DNA of 16,080 nucleotides from Mageeibacillus sp. UBA3708 (GCA_002371375.1 DFIB01000140.1:1-16080), one strand, 5' to 3'; counted from the first letter of the stretch, positions 6,184-14,549 are shown. Translations and numbers: made by a program. Notes: generated from the letters alone by a model not told the origin.

Positions 6184-8202
6184 TTACTCCAGCATACTCT
6201 TCAGATCAGACAATCCGATTACGGGAACTCCTAATTCCTTTGCCTTTGCCGCCTTGGAACCTGCTCCTTCGCCGGCCAGCAGATAATTTGTCTTCTTGGA
6301 TACGGACGATGTAACCTTGCCGCCATAACTCTCTATCAATGCAGAGGCTTCATTGCGGTCCATGCATTCCAGAGTGCCTGTAATGCAGAAAATAAGCCCT
6401 TCCAGTGCGTTCCCGGCCATATTCGAAGTATCTGCCTCAAATCTGAGGCCGTAGCCTCTGAGGCGTGATAACAGTTCTTTATTTGATTCTTCTGCAAAGA
6501 ATCCATGAACGGATTCAGCAGTTATACGTCCTGTATCGCCTGCCGTCATGAGTTCTTCCACACTCAGTGAGGCGATCTTATCGATCGATCCGAAGCACCT
6601 TATAAGCTCCTTGGACATCGCCTTGCCGATACCCGGGATCCCGAGTCCTGCAAGCACTCTGTCAGCTCCGGCCTGCTGTCTGGATTCTTCTATTGCCCCG
6701 AGTATCTTATCGGTATTCTTTGCAAGTCCCAGTATCTTCGTTCCTATCAGCTCTTCCCGTTTGTCCTTCAGGGTATATATATCGCCGATATCTTTGATGA
6801 AGCCGGCATCAACAAGCTTCCTTATATATTCGATACCGAATCCCTTGCAGTTCATGCAGTCGCGCGACAGGAAGTTGGCAATGCTGTTGACTACCGTCCC
6901 GGGACATTTGAGATTAACACATTTGAGGTCGGCTTCTTCGCCGTTCCTTACAAGCTTTGCTCCGCATGAAGGGCATGTATCGGGCATCCGGTAAGGAACC
7001 CATCCGGAGGGCCTCTTATCCTTGTTGACACCCTTGATCTTAGGGATTATCTCCCCTGATTTATAGACGATTATCGTATCGCCTATACCAAGCCCCAATT
7101 CATCGATAAAATCCTGATTATGAAGCGTGGCACGGCTGACATTCGTCCCGCACAGGCTGATCGTCTCGAATACCGCCACAGGTGTAACACGTCCCGTTCT
7201 TCCTGTAGCAACCTCAACAGACAGAAGTCTGGTCTCCTTCTCTTCCGGAGGATACTTATATGCGATAGCCCAGCGGGGAAATTTGATAGTATTGCCCATC
7301 CTCTGCCGCACTGACAGATCATTGATCTTGACCACGGCACCGTCTATATCGTAAGCGAGGTCTCCTCTGGCATTACCGATGGCCTGTATCGCATCCCAGA
7401 CCTCTTCTTTTGTCCTGCACTTGTAGTAAAGCTCTATCGTCTTCACTCCGTTCTTCCTGAGGTATTCATACCCTTCGGAATGCGTCTTGAATGTTATACC
7501 GCGAGTATCCTGAATATTGAATATGAACAAAGACAGACCGCGGTGCTTTGTTATTCTTGTATCCTGCTGTCTCAATGTTCCCGCAGCGCAGTTACGGGGA
7601 TTGGCAAAGACCGGCTTACCTTCCTCCTCGGCTTCTTCATTCACCGCTTTGAAAGCTTCCCTTGTCATGTAGACTTCGCCTCTGATCTCGATGTACTCAA
7701 CGGGATACGGCATCTTCTTCACGACGTCGGAGATCACCTTGGCGTTCATAGTAACATCTTCGCCCTCGGTTATGCCGTCTCCTCTTGTAACAGCAAGCTT
7801 CAGATCGCCGTTCTCATATCTGAGCGCCATTGATAATCCGTCGATCTTTGTCTCAACAAGGAACTCAATATTATCGCCATATCCGGCATGCACTTCGTCA
7901 ACAAAACTGTCAACTTCACCCTTGTCAAAAACATCTTGAAGTGAGAGCATCGGGACATTGTGCTTCACAAGTATGCCCTTCTCGGCTTTCCAGCCGACAC
8001 GTCTCGAAGGTGACTCATCAGTAACCCACTCCGGATGTTCCTTCTCTATCGCCTTAAGCTTCAGATTAAGCTGATCATATTCGTAATCGGAGATCTCGGG
8101 AGTATCGTCGTTATAGTATCTGTCGCAGTGATAATTAAGAGTCTTGACCAGTTCCCGGTATTCAAGCTCTTCGTTATCAAATAATGATATCTGACCGGTC
8201 AT
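6184..8202 (-). CDS. ligA: NAD+-dependent DNA ligase
   Basis: A complete 672-residue ligase that seals nicks during replication and repair. In order: an NAD-binding Ia domain (about 12-70, YYNDDTPEISDYEYDQL), the adenylation domain with the adenylated lysine K119 in ETKIDGL, and an OB fold. A zinc finger follows with C410, C413, C428 and C433. Helix-hairpin-helix repeats lie at about 450-590, and a C-terminal BRCT domain at about 600-672 (LIFCITGTLECMDRNEA). The N-terminus has a short extra segment, MTGQISLFDNEE, not found in the E. coli enzyme as I know it, which looks like a clamp-binding peptide. The ATG overlaps the upstream membrane-protein stop in ATGA, with GAGGCG as ribosome site. No irregularity of the catalytic residues was seen. 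Confidence 0.97.
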   Translation of the reverse strand: MTGQISLFDNEELEYRELVKTLNYHCDRYYNDDTPEISDYEYDQLNLKLKAIEKEHPEWVTDESPSRRVGWKAEKGILVKHNVPMLSLQDVFDKGEVDSFVDEVHAGYGDNIEFLVETKIDGLSMALRYENGDLKLAVTRGDGITEGEDVTMNAKVISDVVKKMPYPVEYIEIRGEVYMTREAFKAVNEEAEEEGKPVFANPRNCAAGTLRQQDTRITKHRGLSLFIFNIQDTRGITFKTHSEGYEYLRKNGVKTIELYYKCRTKEEVWDAIQAIGNARGDLAYDIDGAVVKINDLSVRQRMGNTIKFPRWAIAYKYPPEEKETRLLSVEVATGRTGRVTPVAVFETISLCGTNVSRATLHNQDFIDELGLGIGDTIIVYKSGEIIPKIKGVNKDKRPSGWVPYRMPDTCPSCGAKLVRNGEEADLKCVNLKCPGTVVNSIANFLSRDCMNCKGFGIEYIRKLVDAGFIKDIGDIYTLKDKREELIGTKILGLAKNTDKILGAIEESRQQAGADRVLAGLGIPGIGKAMSKELIRCFGSIDKIASLSVEELMTAGDTGRITAESVHGFFAEESNKELLSRLRGYGLRFEADTSNMAGNALEGLIFCITGTLECMDRNEASALIESYGGKVTSSVSKKTNYLLAGEGAGSKAAKAKELGVPVIGLSDLKSMLE

Positions 8203-8834
8203 GCTTTACGCCTCGTTAATGCAAAATATACGAATGGTATTACTGCAATAACAGCAATAAATGAACCCCATACAGAACCCGGCAAACTGAACAGTCCGTC
8301 AAAGGGAGCTGCAAGGTCGGTATCCTTATAATTCGTAATATAAAGGATCTTACTCATAGTATCCCCCAGCCTCGACAAAGGAATACACATCATGTTGCAT
8401 ATCACATATACAGCATGCGAGAAAACATACATATCGCTAATCCATACAAGGAGATCATCCTTATGCGCAAGATGCATGATAGCGATTACGGCAAGATAGC
8501 TTCCCAGCGCCGCCATACAAATGACTGACATATCCTTGTCAATGATGGAATTGATGATGTATCCGACAGTAATAAGCACAGTCAGAACGGAAGCGAGATA
8601 AGGTGCAAAATGTGTCTCTGTAATCTTGATCAGGAGACAACCTGCCGCTGTCATGACGATCACGATAACAAGGCTGACCCAGACGGAGTTGTTATCAGCA
8701 CCGAGCAAACCCGTAACATGTGTTACGATCTTCCTGAAGTAATGTGTATAAATATGCAAGGGCTCTGCCACCAGAGTCCCCCACAAGAGTAATAATACTG
8801 CAAATACAGCGCCGGAACGTTCGTCGCTTCTCAA
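8199..8834 (-). CDS. Six-helix membrane protein, hypothetical
   Basis: A 211-residue integral membrane protein with hydrophobic segments at about 8-26, 50-70, 78-98, 103-122, 130-152 and 186-206. A short basic C-terminus (LTRRKA) is probably cytoplasmic. I recognise no transport or enzyme motif. The start is a TTG at 8834: an in-frame TAA lies six bases further upstream and no ATG occurs before residue 61. CTG at 8840 is the only other option. No good Shine-Dalgarno is visible. The start is only 15 bases after the stop of the ydbC-like gene, so coupled or inefficient translation is likely. Its stop overlaps the ligA start by four bases, placing it firmly in the ligA operon. Confidence 0.75.
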   Translation of the reverse strand: MRSDERSGAVFAVLLLLWGTLVAEPLHIYTHYFRKIVTHVTGLLGADNNSVWVSLVIVIVMTAAGCLLIKITETHFAPYLASVLTVLITVGYIINSIIDKDMSVICMAALGSYLAVIAIMHLAHKDDLLVWISDMYVFSHAVYVICNMMCIPLSRLGDTMSKILYITNYKDTDLAAPFDGLFSLPGSVWGSFIAVIAVIPFVYFALTRRKA

Positions 8835-8849
8835 AATCAGTTAACCCGG

Positions 8850-9092
8850 TCAAGCCTCAATATCATCGAGATTAATATCTTCAAGCAATGACTTGAGAAT
8901 TGCTACTTCTTCCTTGGAAAGAGAAATACCCTTACCAACCTTCTCATGGTTCGGCCCCCAGTCACGAATGTCCAGCTTAGCCTTGCCCTCATTCCACCTG
9001 ATAATGTTGACTTCACGCTGCCAGCCCGCTTTGTTCTGTGCAATAACCCCGATTGCCTTAACTACATCTGAAGTGATCTGCGTATTAGCCAT
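8850..9092 (-). CDS. PC4/YdbC-family ssDNA-binding protein
   Basis: An 80-residue protein of the YdbC family, bacterial relatives of the eukaryotic coactivator PC4. The characteristic run REVNIIRWNEGKAKLDIRDW (about 26-45) is followed by GPNHEKVGKGISLSKEEVAILKSLL. The Lactococcus YdbC is known to bind single-stranded nucleic acid as a dimer; a similar role here is inferred. GGAGGGGGAG precedes the ATG. It is the first gene of a minus-strand operon running through ligA, which fits a DNA-metabolism role. Confidence 0.9.
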   Translation of the reverse strand: MANTQITSDVVKAIGVIAQNKAGWQREVNIIRWNEGKAKLDIRDWGPNHEKVGKGISLSKEEVAILKSLLEDINLDDIEA

Positions 9093-9130
9093 TGTTCTCC
9101 CCCTCCGGAAAATTTATTAAATACTTTTTG

Positions 9131-9139
9131 ATTATACCA
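9131..9139 (-). promoter_or_regulatory. Extended -10 promoter of the ydbC-ligA operon
   Basis: The minus strand reads TGGTATAAT, a perfect extended -10. The region upstream is an A/T tract without a clear -35. Transcription should start near 9124, about 32 bases before the first ATG. A TATAAT on the + strand at 9143-9148 may serve the divergent metallophosphoesterase gene, but it has no good -35. Confidence 0.6.
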
Positions 9140-9181
9140 TATTATAATAAAATAAAAATAAGGAAAAAAAGTGATAATCAT

Positions 9182-9973
9182 ATGGTAGAGATCATCTTAT
9201 CTGTTATAGCATTATTGATACTGATACTCCTCATATGGGCTCTGGCCGAGCCCCATATGCCTCAGTTCACGGTTATAAGAATGAATAAGGACCGGAATAC
9301 AAGTCTGAGGGTACTGTTTTTCTCTGATATCCATTCCGAATACTGTTTTATCAAGCCTTCCTATATCACGTCACTGATAAGGCGTGAGAGCACATCAGGG
9401 ATCGATGCGGTAGTTTTCGGCGGGGATATCACCGGAGACCCTTCTAAGCTTGCCAGGGGCACAGAATACCTGCAAGAGATTGCCGGATGCTGCCGGGAGC
9501 ATAATATACCTTTCCTTGGGGTAACAGGCAACCATGACTGTAATCTGACAAAGGAGCAGGAAGACAAATGCGGATTTACAAACATCGAGAATACTTATGT
9601 TGAGATAAAAGGGCACGTGATAGCAGGCATCGATGATTCCGGCAGGCTGGAACGCAGATGGCACGACCCGGCCGATCTCCCGGCCGGCAAAGAACACATA
9701 CTCATAGCACATGACCCCGATGCTCTTCTGCATCTTACTGATCCTGACAACATTGATTATATGCTCTCGGGGCACATACACGGCGGACAGATAAGAACAC
9801 CTTTCAAGGTGGAATTCCTCGTAATCCGCAAGGATGAACTGCCGCGCCAGGGAATATACGCAGGTGTTCACAGAATAGGAAAGACAAAGGTGTTTATCTC
9901 GAGAGGCGTCGGCTGCGTGAAGCTCCCGTTGAGATTTTTTGCCAGACCCGAAGTCAGCATCGTAGAGTTCTGA
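9182..9973 (+). CDS. Membrane-anchored metallophosphoesterase (YkuE-like)
   Basis: A 263-residue calcineurin-like phosphoesterase. One N-terminal membrane helix (about 3-22) anchors it, and the catalytic domain follows from about 42. The metal-binding motifs are complete: FSDIH (D49, H51), FGGDITGD (D82), VTGNHD (N117, H118), AHDPD (H177) and SGHIHGGQ (H198, H200). The C-terminal segment around FISRGVGCVKLPLRFFARPE is typical of YkuE-type proteins, for which membrane-associated phosphate esters are the supposed substrates; the real substrate here is unknown. I chose the ATG at 9182 because the membrane helix follows at once, although the nearest AAGGA is about 17 bases away. It converges with the LytTR regulator, leaving a 5-base gap and no terminator. 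Confidence 0.88.
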   Translation: MVEIILSVIALLILILLIWALAEPHMPQFTVIRMNKDRNTSLRVLFFSDIHSEYCFIKPSYITSLIRRESTSGIDAVVFGGDITGDPSKLARGTEYLQEIAGCCREHNIPFLGVTGNHDCNLTKEQEDKCGFTNIENTYVEIKGHVIAGIDDSGRLERRWHDPADLPAGKEHILIAHDPDALLHLTDPDNIDYMLSGHIHGGQIRTPFKVEFLVIRKDELPRQGIYAGVHRIGKTKVFISRGVGCVKLPLRFFARPEVSIVEF

Positions 9974-9978
9974 ACGAC

Positions 9979-10686
9979 TTACATATTCTCCGAGAATACT
10001 CTTATCAGCTCGTCCTTGACGCTACCGAGTCTCGGCTTACTTACCGGCAGTGAACGGCCGTTGTGAAGCAGGATCTCGCTTCCTGTCAGCGAAGAGATAT
10101 ATCTTGTATTCACAAGGTAACTCTGATGTATCCTTATGAAATCCCCCTCTATCCTTTCTTCGATGGAATTGAGCGTATCATAGAACGAGTCGTTGCCGTC
10201 CACGCGAACGATCTTGACGATCCTGCGGCTGCTCTCAAAATACATTATTTCTTCCGTAGGCACGATATAGACCCGGCTCTCTTTCTGATAACAGAATCTC
10301 TGATTCCTGTTCCTTACAAGATTGTCGAGAGCGGCATTCATCGCCTTCACCATTACACTCTCGTCAATCGGCTTCTGGACAAAATATACCGGTTTGGCAT
10401 CAAATATATCCTGAGCATATTCGGAGTAGCCGCTTATAAAAATAACCTGGCAATCTCTGTTATTCTTTTTGATCCTCCCGGCTATATCTATTCCGTTATT
10501 GGACATCTTCCTGCTTGTAATATTAATATCCATGATAAGGATATCTATCACAGATGCGGAGGCGATAAGATCAGGCGCTTTGGCGGCAGTGATATAGTTG
10601 AACATATCCTCAAAGTTCCTTTTGAGTATCTCGATCACTTTGTCCTGAATAACAGATTCATCATCGAATATCGCAACATTATACAT
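9979..10686 (-). CDS. LytTR-family response regulator
   Basis: A 235-residue AgrA/ComE-type regulator. The receiver (about 1-122) has a complete set of key residues: acidic pocket D8-D9-E10, phosphoacceptor D53 (ILIMDIN), switch serine S85 and lysine K105 in VQKPI. The LytTR DNA-binding domain spans about 131-230, with EEIMYFESSRR and the hallmark FIRIHQSYLVNTRYI near 183-197. The ATG lies 8 bases inside the end of the sensor kinase gene, with AGAGGGAG upstream, so the two are translated together. The family usually controls peptide-signalled traits such as quorum responses, bacteriocins or surface proteins. The targets here are not shown by the sequence. Confidence 0.93.
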   Translation of the reverse strand: MYNVAIFDDESVIQDKVIEILKRNFEDMFNYITAAKAPDLIASASVIDILIMDINITSRKMSNNGIDIAGRIKKNNRDCQVIFISGYSEYAQDIFDAKPVYFVQKPIDESVMVKAMNAALDNLVRNRNQRFCYQKESRVYIVPTEEIMYFESSRRIVKIVRVDGNDSFYDTLNSIEERIEGDFIRIHQSYLVNTRYISSLTGSEILLHNGRSLPVSKPRLGSVKDELIRVFSENM

Positions 10687-12058
10687 TGGATAATACTCCC
10701 TCTTTGTCTGTTTCTATGGTGATGATTATCACACACTTTTTGTCCTTTATGTTTACAATTATCTCCCCGTTATACTTGTTGACGTTCTCCTGTATTATCA
10801 GAAGGCCGTACCCGTGATCGTCGTTCATTTTCCTTGAAGTAAAACGCTTCATGAGTTCTTTGATATCATTTATCTCCCCGTCATAAACAGTATCATTCTC
10901 GATCCTTAGCACATAATTGTCGCCGATAGTTCCGATACTTACGGCAACATGTGCCTCATTGCCTTCTGCCTTGTACTCGCAGGCCGCATTTATCGCATTG
11001 TCGAGAAGATTAGAAAGTATCGCCGATTTGTCAAGTGGCTCGATATCAGGAGCATGAACAGGATTGACTTTCGCTTTGAAAATGATCCCCCTCTTCCTGC
11101 ACTTCTCATCCTTGAGAGTCAGTATCATATTTACGAGGCTGTCCTCACAATATTTACGGCTCTCTATCGAAGCAGACTTTATCTTCAAATCATTGACCAT
11201 TGTCCTTAAAACGCTGTCCGAATCAGTCTTGGGATGAGCTATCAGGTATTCTATCTGTTCTATATAATTAGCCAGATCATGCTTGAGCTTCCGGGCACGT
11301 TCGATATCTGCCTGTACAGAGTCATAGTAACTACGGTTGGTGTCCCTAAGCATCTTAAGTTCACTCTGCTTGCGTTCTCTCGCTATTACCTCATTGCTTC
11401 TGACGAGCATTCCAAGGAGAGCTAACGATACTGAAGCTACGATCATATTCTGTATTGTGGCACCAAATACATTCTCAAAACCAATCTTTGAAGGTGCAAC
11501 ATGGAGCAGGAATGACAGATCTATAAATCCGAGCAGAGCAAAAAGGATCATTATCAGAATTGAATTCAGGTAACCCGCCATGACTTTCCTGCCGATAAAA
11601 AGAATCACACATACTGAATAAACAATGCTGATTGTCATCAGAAATGTCTTGAATATTCCGAGCACATACTCATTACCGTATTCGCTCACAGGTGATTCCA
11701 ATACGCATTTGAAATATCTGTCCACAAGAAATGCACAGAAAAGCACAGGGATAACATAAGAGCCGATGATAAGCATCTTCCTGATCAGACTGTCCCCATT
11801 AATGGCAACAGTCGTAACGACAACGGTCACAGCCAACGCAACCAGGTCGATAACTATCCGGTATTCACTGTATCTGCTCATCCCGGTCATGTGACAGACA
11901 GCCATCCATGACAATGACATCAGCACTCCAATGAGGTAGCAGACATATTTATTGGATATGCTCTTCCTGTCAGACAAGCGGATTATATATATAACCAGAA
12001 AGATACCTGCAAAGAATACATTTACGTAATCAAATAAACTGAGAATACCAATTTCCAT
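10679..12058 (-). CDS. GHKL-type sensor histidine kinase (AgrC/ComD-like)
   Basis: A 459-residue membrane sensor paired with the LytTR regulator. The first 220 residues hold about six or seven membrane helices (near 7-27, 38-58, 68-87, 93-112, 137-156, 163-186, 203-219). A coiled linker follows, then the phosphoacceptor histidine H260 in ARKLKHDLANYIEQIEYL. The ATPase domain has the N box SNLLDNAINAA (349-359) and the G box HGYGLLIIQENV (415-426), as in HATPase_c_5 proteins. AAAGGA lies 10 bases before the ATG. AgrC/ComD-like kinases usually sense small peptides, but no precursor or export gene is visible within the window. Confidence 0.93.
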   Translation of the reverse strand: MEIGILSLFDYVNVFFAGIFLVIYIIRLSDRKSISNKYVCYLIGVLMSLSWMAVCHMTGMSRYSEYRIVIDLVALAVTVVVTTVAINGDSLIRKMLIIGSYVIPVLFCAFLVDRYFKCVLESPVSEYGNEYVLGIFKTFLMTISIVYSVCVILFIGRKVMAGYLNSILIMILFALLGFIDLSFLLHVAPSKIGFENVFGATIQNMIVASVSLALLGMLVRSNEVIARERKQSELKMLRDTNRSYYDSVQADIERARKLKHDLANYIEQIEYLIAHPKTDSDSVLRTMVNDLKIKSASIESRKYCEDSLVNMILTLKDEKCRKRGIIFKAKVNPVHAPDIEPLDKSAILSNLLDNAINAACEYKAEGNEAHVAVSIGTIGDNYVLRIENDTVYDGEINDIKELMKRFTSRKMNDDHGYGLLIIQENVNKYNGEIIVNIKDKKCVIIITIETDKEGVLSNV

Positions 12059-12145
12059 TGCCGTAATCCTTTCATAGCTGTCTATGTAATAATATCATAT
12101 AGCGGAAATGATTATTAACGAAAATTAATTACGTAAATTACAATC

Positions 12146-12185
12146 AAAAAGCAGAGCTGTCTCATTTTTGTTCTGAGACAGCCCC
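12146..12185 (-). terminator. Intrinsic terminator after the wall-repeat gene and remnant
   Basis: On the minus strand GCTGTCTCA pairs with TGAGACAGC (12182-12174 with 12164-12156). Three further pairs at the base are allowed by G-U wobble. A 9-base loop is present, and the stem is followed after two bases by TTTTT (12150-12146). It lies between this transcript and the sensor kinase gene. Confidence 0.75.
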
Positions 12186-12210
12186 TGAGATTATTTAGTT
12201 TAAGATGATG

Positions 12211-12402
12211 TCAGGCTTTCTTCGCCTTGACTACAAATGCACCTTCATACTCACCGGTCTGAGGAGCAGACACGGGAGCAGTTACCGAGAAGTTCGTCTC
12301 TACCGTATAAGGATCAGAGAAAACTACTTTGAATGTGTGCTTGCCTTCCGAAAGTCCTGTCAAAAACTCAACATTTCCATATGTCAGATCATCAAGGATG
12401 AT
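12211..12402 (-). pseudogene. Orphan 3' end of a surface-protein gene
   Basis: A 63-codon open stretch ends at a TGA (12211-12213) and has no start codon or ribosome site of its own. Its translation contains VEFLTGLSEGKHTFKVVFSD followed by TVETNFSVTAP. It resembles the last half of a CBM_X2/Ig-like extracellular domain, followed by a short linker (VSAPQTGEYEG) and a basic end. The frame differs from that of the upstream wall-repeat gene and overlaps its last four codons. The start of the domain is missing, so it looks like the tail of another surface-protein gene left by deletion or recombination. A one-base frameshift joining it to the upstream gene would also make one frame. I am fairly sure it is coding-derived, less sure how it arose. 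Confidence 0.65.
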
Positions 12403-13873
12403 TCAAGCAGACTCCGTTGGCGTCGAATGTGTAGTATGCCCCGCCAATCTTGATGCGCTTATTCTGAACCATTATGCCGTACGAATCGAAATAATACCAC
12501 TTACCGGATTGCTCAAGCCAATCACTGGCAATTAGTGATCCGTCATCGGTTGCATAGCACCATTTCCCGCCGTCCACCTGTATCCACTGTTTATGACGGA
12601 GTGCTCCGTTCTCTGCAAATATATAATACTTACCGCCAATCTGCCTTTTCCCCGTCAACATTATACCTGAGGAATTGAAATAATACTGCTTGCCTCCATA
12701 GGTAATCCACTTACTGATAGCCATAACTCCATCGCTTTGCAGATAGTACCAGTTGCCGTTCGCATCAGCATGCCATCCGGTTATCATAGCTCCATTGTCA
12801 GCAAACCAGTAATATTTACCGTCGATCTTTAGTTTGCCTGTTGACATTACGCCTTTAGATCCGAAGTAGTAATTCTTTGTTCCGATCTTTTTCCAACAGC
12901 TTATGGAAATAACGCCATCATTATCGAGATAATACCATTTGCCTGCATCCTGAACCCAGCCTGTATTCATGGCGCCACTTGTATCGAACCAATAACCCTT
13001 GCCGTCTATTGTAACCTTCCCGGTCACCATAAACGTTTTGGAATTGAAATAATACTTCTTCCCTCCGACAGTTACCCATTCACTTACTGCAAAAGAACCG
13101 TCTTTCTTCAGATAGCACCAGTTCTGCGTTGAAGGATCCTGATACCAGCCCGTCTTCATCGCACCGTCATCACCGAAGATGTATATCTTGCCGTCGATAA
13201 CTTGCTTACCGGTAAGCCTGGCTCCAACCTCGCCTGTCTTATCGAAATAATACCACTTGCCTCCGATCTGCTTCCAGCCCAGGGAGGCAACTCCTGACGA
13301 ATTCGCATAATAATAGATAAAATTCCCGTTATCATCCTTAAACGGAGACTTCACCCACCCTGCGCTCGCAAGGACACCTGATGTCGTAAACACATAATTC
13401 TTACCGTCGATCTCACGCACTCCGAAAGGAACATTACCTGCAGGATGCCCACCCTCGAAGTAATACCACTTCTTACTTATCTTCTTCCATCCGGAATAGC
13501 TCAAACCATCAGAACCGAAATACTGATAGATGTAATAAGTCTTATCATCATCACCTACACAGGCTATATGCCAGTTGACCCACTTATTCTTGATCATGTG
13601 GCCATCCGAATCAAAGGAATAAGCTCCCCTGTAATCTTCATCGATTATTATCCTGTCGTGGGCCATCTTGCCCTCCGAGTCAAAATAATACCACTGCTTA
13701 CCACTGTACAGCCAGCCCTTATGAAGGGTCTTGCCGTCCTGTTCGTAGTAATACCACTCACCTTTGATCTCGTTCCAGCCGGGATTAGCTGCCAGAACAT
13801 GCTTACCGGGAATGAAGGCAATGAGAGATACTCCAAACAGTGCAACAGATAGAGACTTTACCACTCGTGACAT
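12392..13873 (-). CDS. Secreted wall-binding repeat protein
   Basis: A 493-residue protein with a signal peptide (basic MSRVVK, hydrophobic core to about 21, cleavage probably after VLA at 26-28). The rest is almost entirely about 21 aromatic-rich repeats of 20-30 residues of the choline-binding/CW_binding_1 type (GW...GKWYYFD..G.M.T pattern), starting at W33. No catalytic domain is present. Such repeats form a beta-solenoid and bind choline or other wall and glucan ligands; the ligand here is unknown. The repeats follow a three-step register (see findings). GGAGGTGAT, a perfect match to the ribosome, stands just before the ATG. Frame and ends look natural (DANGVCLNHP then TGA), although a surface-gene remnant follows at once. 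It may act as an adhesin or wall scaffold; that is inference. Confidence 0.9.
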   Translation of the reverse strand: MSRVVKSLSVALFGVSLIAFIPGKHVLAANPGWNEIKGEWYYYEQDGKTLHKGWLYSGKQWYYFDSEGKMAHDRIIIDEDYRGAYSFDSDGHMIKNKWVNWHIACVGDDDKTYYIYQYFGSDGLSYSGWKKISKKWYYFEGGHPAGNVPFGVREIDGKNYVFTTSGVLASAGWVKSPFKDDNGNFIYYYANSSGVASLGWKQIGGKWYYFDKTGEVGARLTGKQVIDGKIYIFGDDGAMKTGWYQDPSTQNWCYLKKDGSFAVSEWVTVGGKKYYFNSKTFMVTGKVTIDGKGYWFDTSGAMNTGWVQDAGKWYYLDNDGVISISCWKKIGTKNYYFGSKGVMSTGKLKIDGKYYWFADNGAMITGWHADANGNWYYLQSDGVMAISKWITYGGKQYYFNSSGIMLTGKRQIGGKYYIFAENGALRHKQWIQVDGGKWCYATDDGSLIASDWLEQSGKWYYFDSYGIMVQNKRIKIGGAYYTFDANGVCLNHP

Positions 13874-13952
13874 CTAATCACCTCCGTAATCATACTCACA
13901 TATCATAAGAATAATATCATCTTACAAGTTTAATTTCCATATTATATAAGAA

Positions 13953-13982
13953 GCAGGCCGCCACATTGCTGTGACGGCCCGC
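13953..13982 (-). terminator. Terminator-like hairpin of the oxidoreductase operon
   Basis: A 13-base stem (13982-13970 with 13965-13953) has a 4-base loop. Its two non-Watson-Crick positions (13955/13980 and 13961/13974) become G-U pairs only on the minus strand, so the hairpin is fully paired in that RNA. The tail TTCTTATATAAT is only moderately T-rich. It lies 31 bases past the gamma-subunit stop. Confidence 0.6.
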
Positions 13983-14012
13983 TAACAGAACATTATCTTG
14001 TGCGGTCAAATA

Positions 14013-14549
14013 TCAGACTGCCTCTGCACCCTTGTCAAATGCAGCAAGATTACCCGGGATCATCTTATGACGTCTCTCGGGAAGAACCTCATAAAGTGAC
14101 TTCTCAAAAGAATCCCTTGAGAAGCATCCTGTGGCCTTGGAGAGACACCCGAGCATTGAGATAGGTCCGTATGCCATGGCACCGAACTCATCGGCAATAC
14201 CGGATGCATCAATGTAGATACAGTTGATATCAGTCCTTGTCGGCTTAACCTTGATCATGCCCGTATCGATGATAAGATATCCGCCCGGCTTGATCGATGC
14301 CTCGAACTTCTCCATCGAAGGCTGATTGCAGCAGATAACAACATCTGCATCATTTACAACAGGTGAACCGATAGGCTCATCGGAGATAACAACGGAACAG
14401 TTAGCCGTACCGCCGCGCATCTCAGGACCATATGACGGGAACCATGATACTTCCTTGCCCTCATAAAGTGCAGCTTCGGCAGCGAACTTACCTGCGGAGA
14501 GGATACCCTGACCGCCGAATCCCGCAAGAATAATGGAAAAATCAATCAT
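14013..14549 (-). CDS. 2-oxoacid:ferredoxin oxidoreductase, gamma subunit
   Basis: A 178-residue gamma subunit of the ferredoxin-dependent 2-oxoacid oxidoreductases. Typical motifs are [15 protein letters not shown] (10-24), [17 protein letters not shown] (37-53) and, in the middle, [16 protein letters not shown]. This domain helps form the substrate and CoA site of the complex. The start overlaps the beta stop by four bases (ATGA), and GGGGAGGTG precedes it. It is the last gene before a hairpin. The sequence cannot say whether the substrate is 2-oxoglutarate, branched-chain 2-oxoacid or another; kor and vor gene names are both in use. Confidence 0.93.
   Translation of the reverse strand: MIDFSIILAGFGGQGILSAGKFAAEAALYEGKEVSWFPSYGPEMRGGTANCSVVISDEPIGSPVVNDADVVICCNQPSMEKFEASIKPGGYLIIDTGMIKVKPTRTDINCIYIDASGIADEFGAMAYGPISMLGCLSKATGCFSRDSFEKSLYEVLPERRHKMIPGNLAAFDKGAEAV

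Noticed and set aside
9984..9998. Palindrome TATTCTC-C-GAGAATA between convergent genes
   Set aside because: The central gap is too short for a stable hairpin of that length, there is no T run, and it lies inside the regulator's last codons.
10063..10722. A 219-codon open frame on + opposite the LytTR regulator and the kinase end
   Set aside because: It is the antisense shadow of two well-supported genes, with no recognisable domain or ribosome site.
12392..13873. Regularly spaced DNA repeats that might suggest a CRISPR array or satellite
   Set aside because: They are codon-level repeats of an intact protein, with diverged sequence and no identical repeat-spacer pattern.
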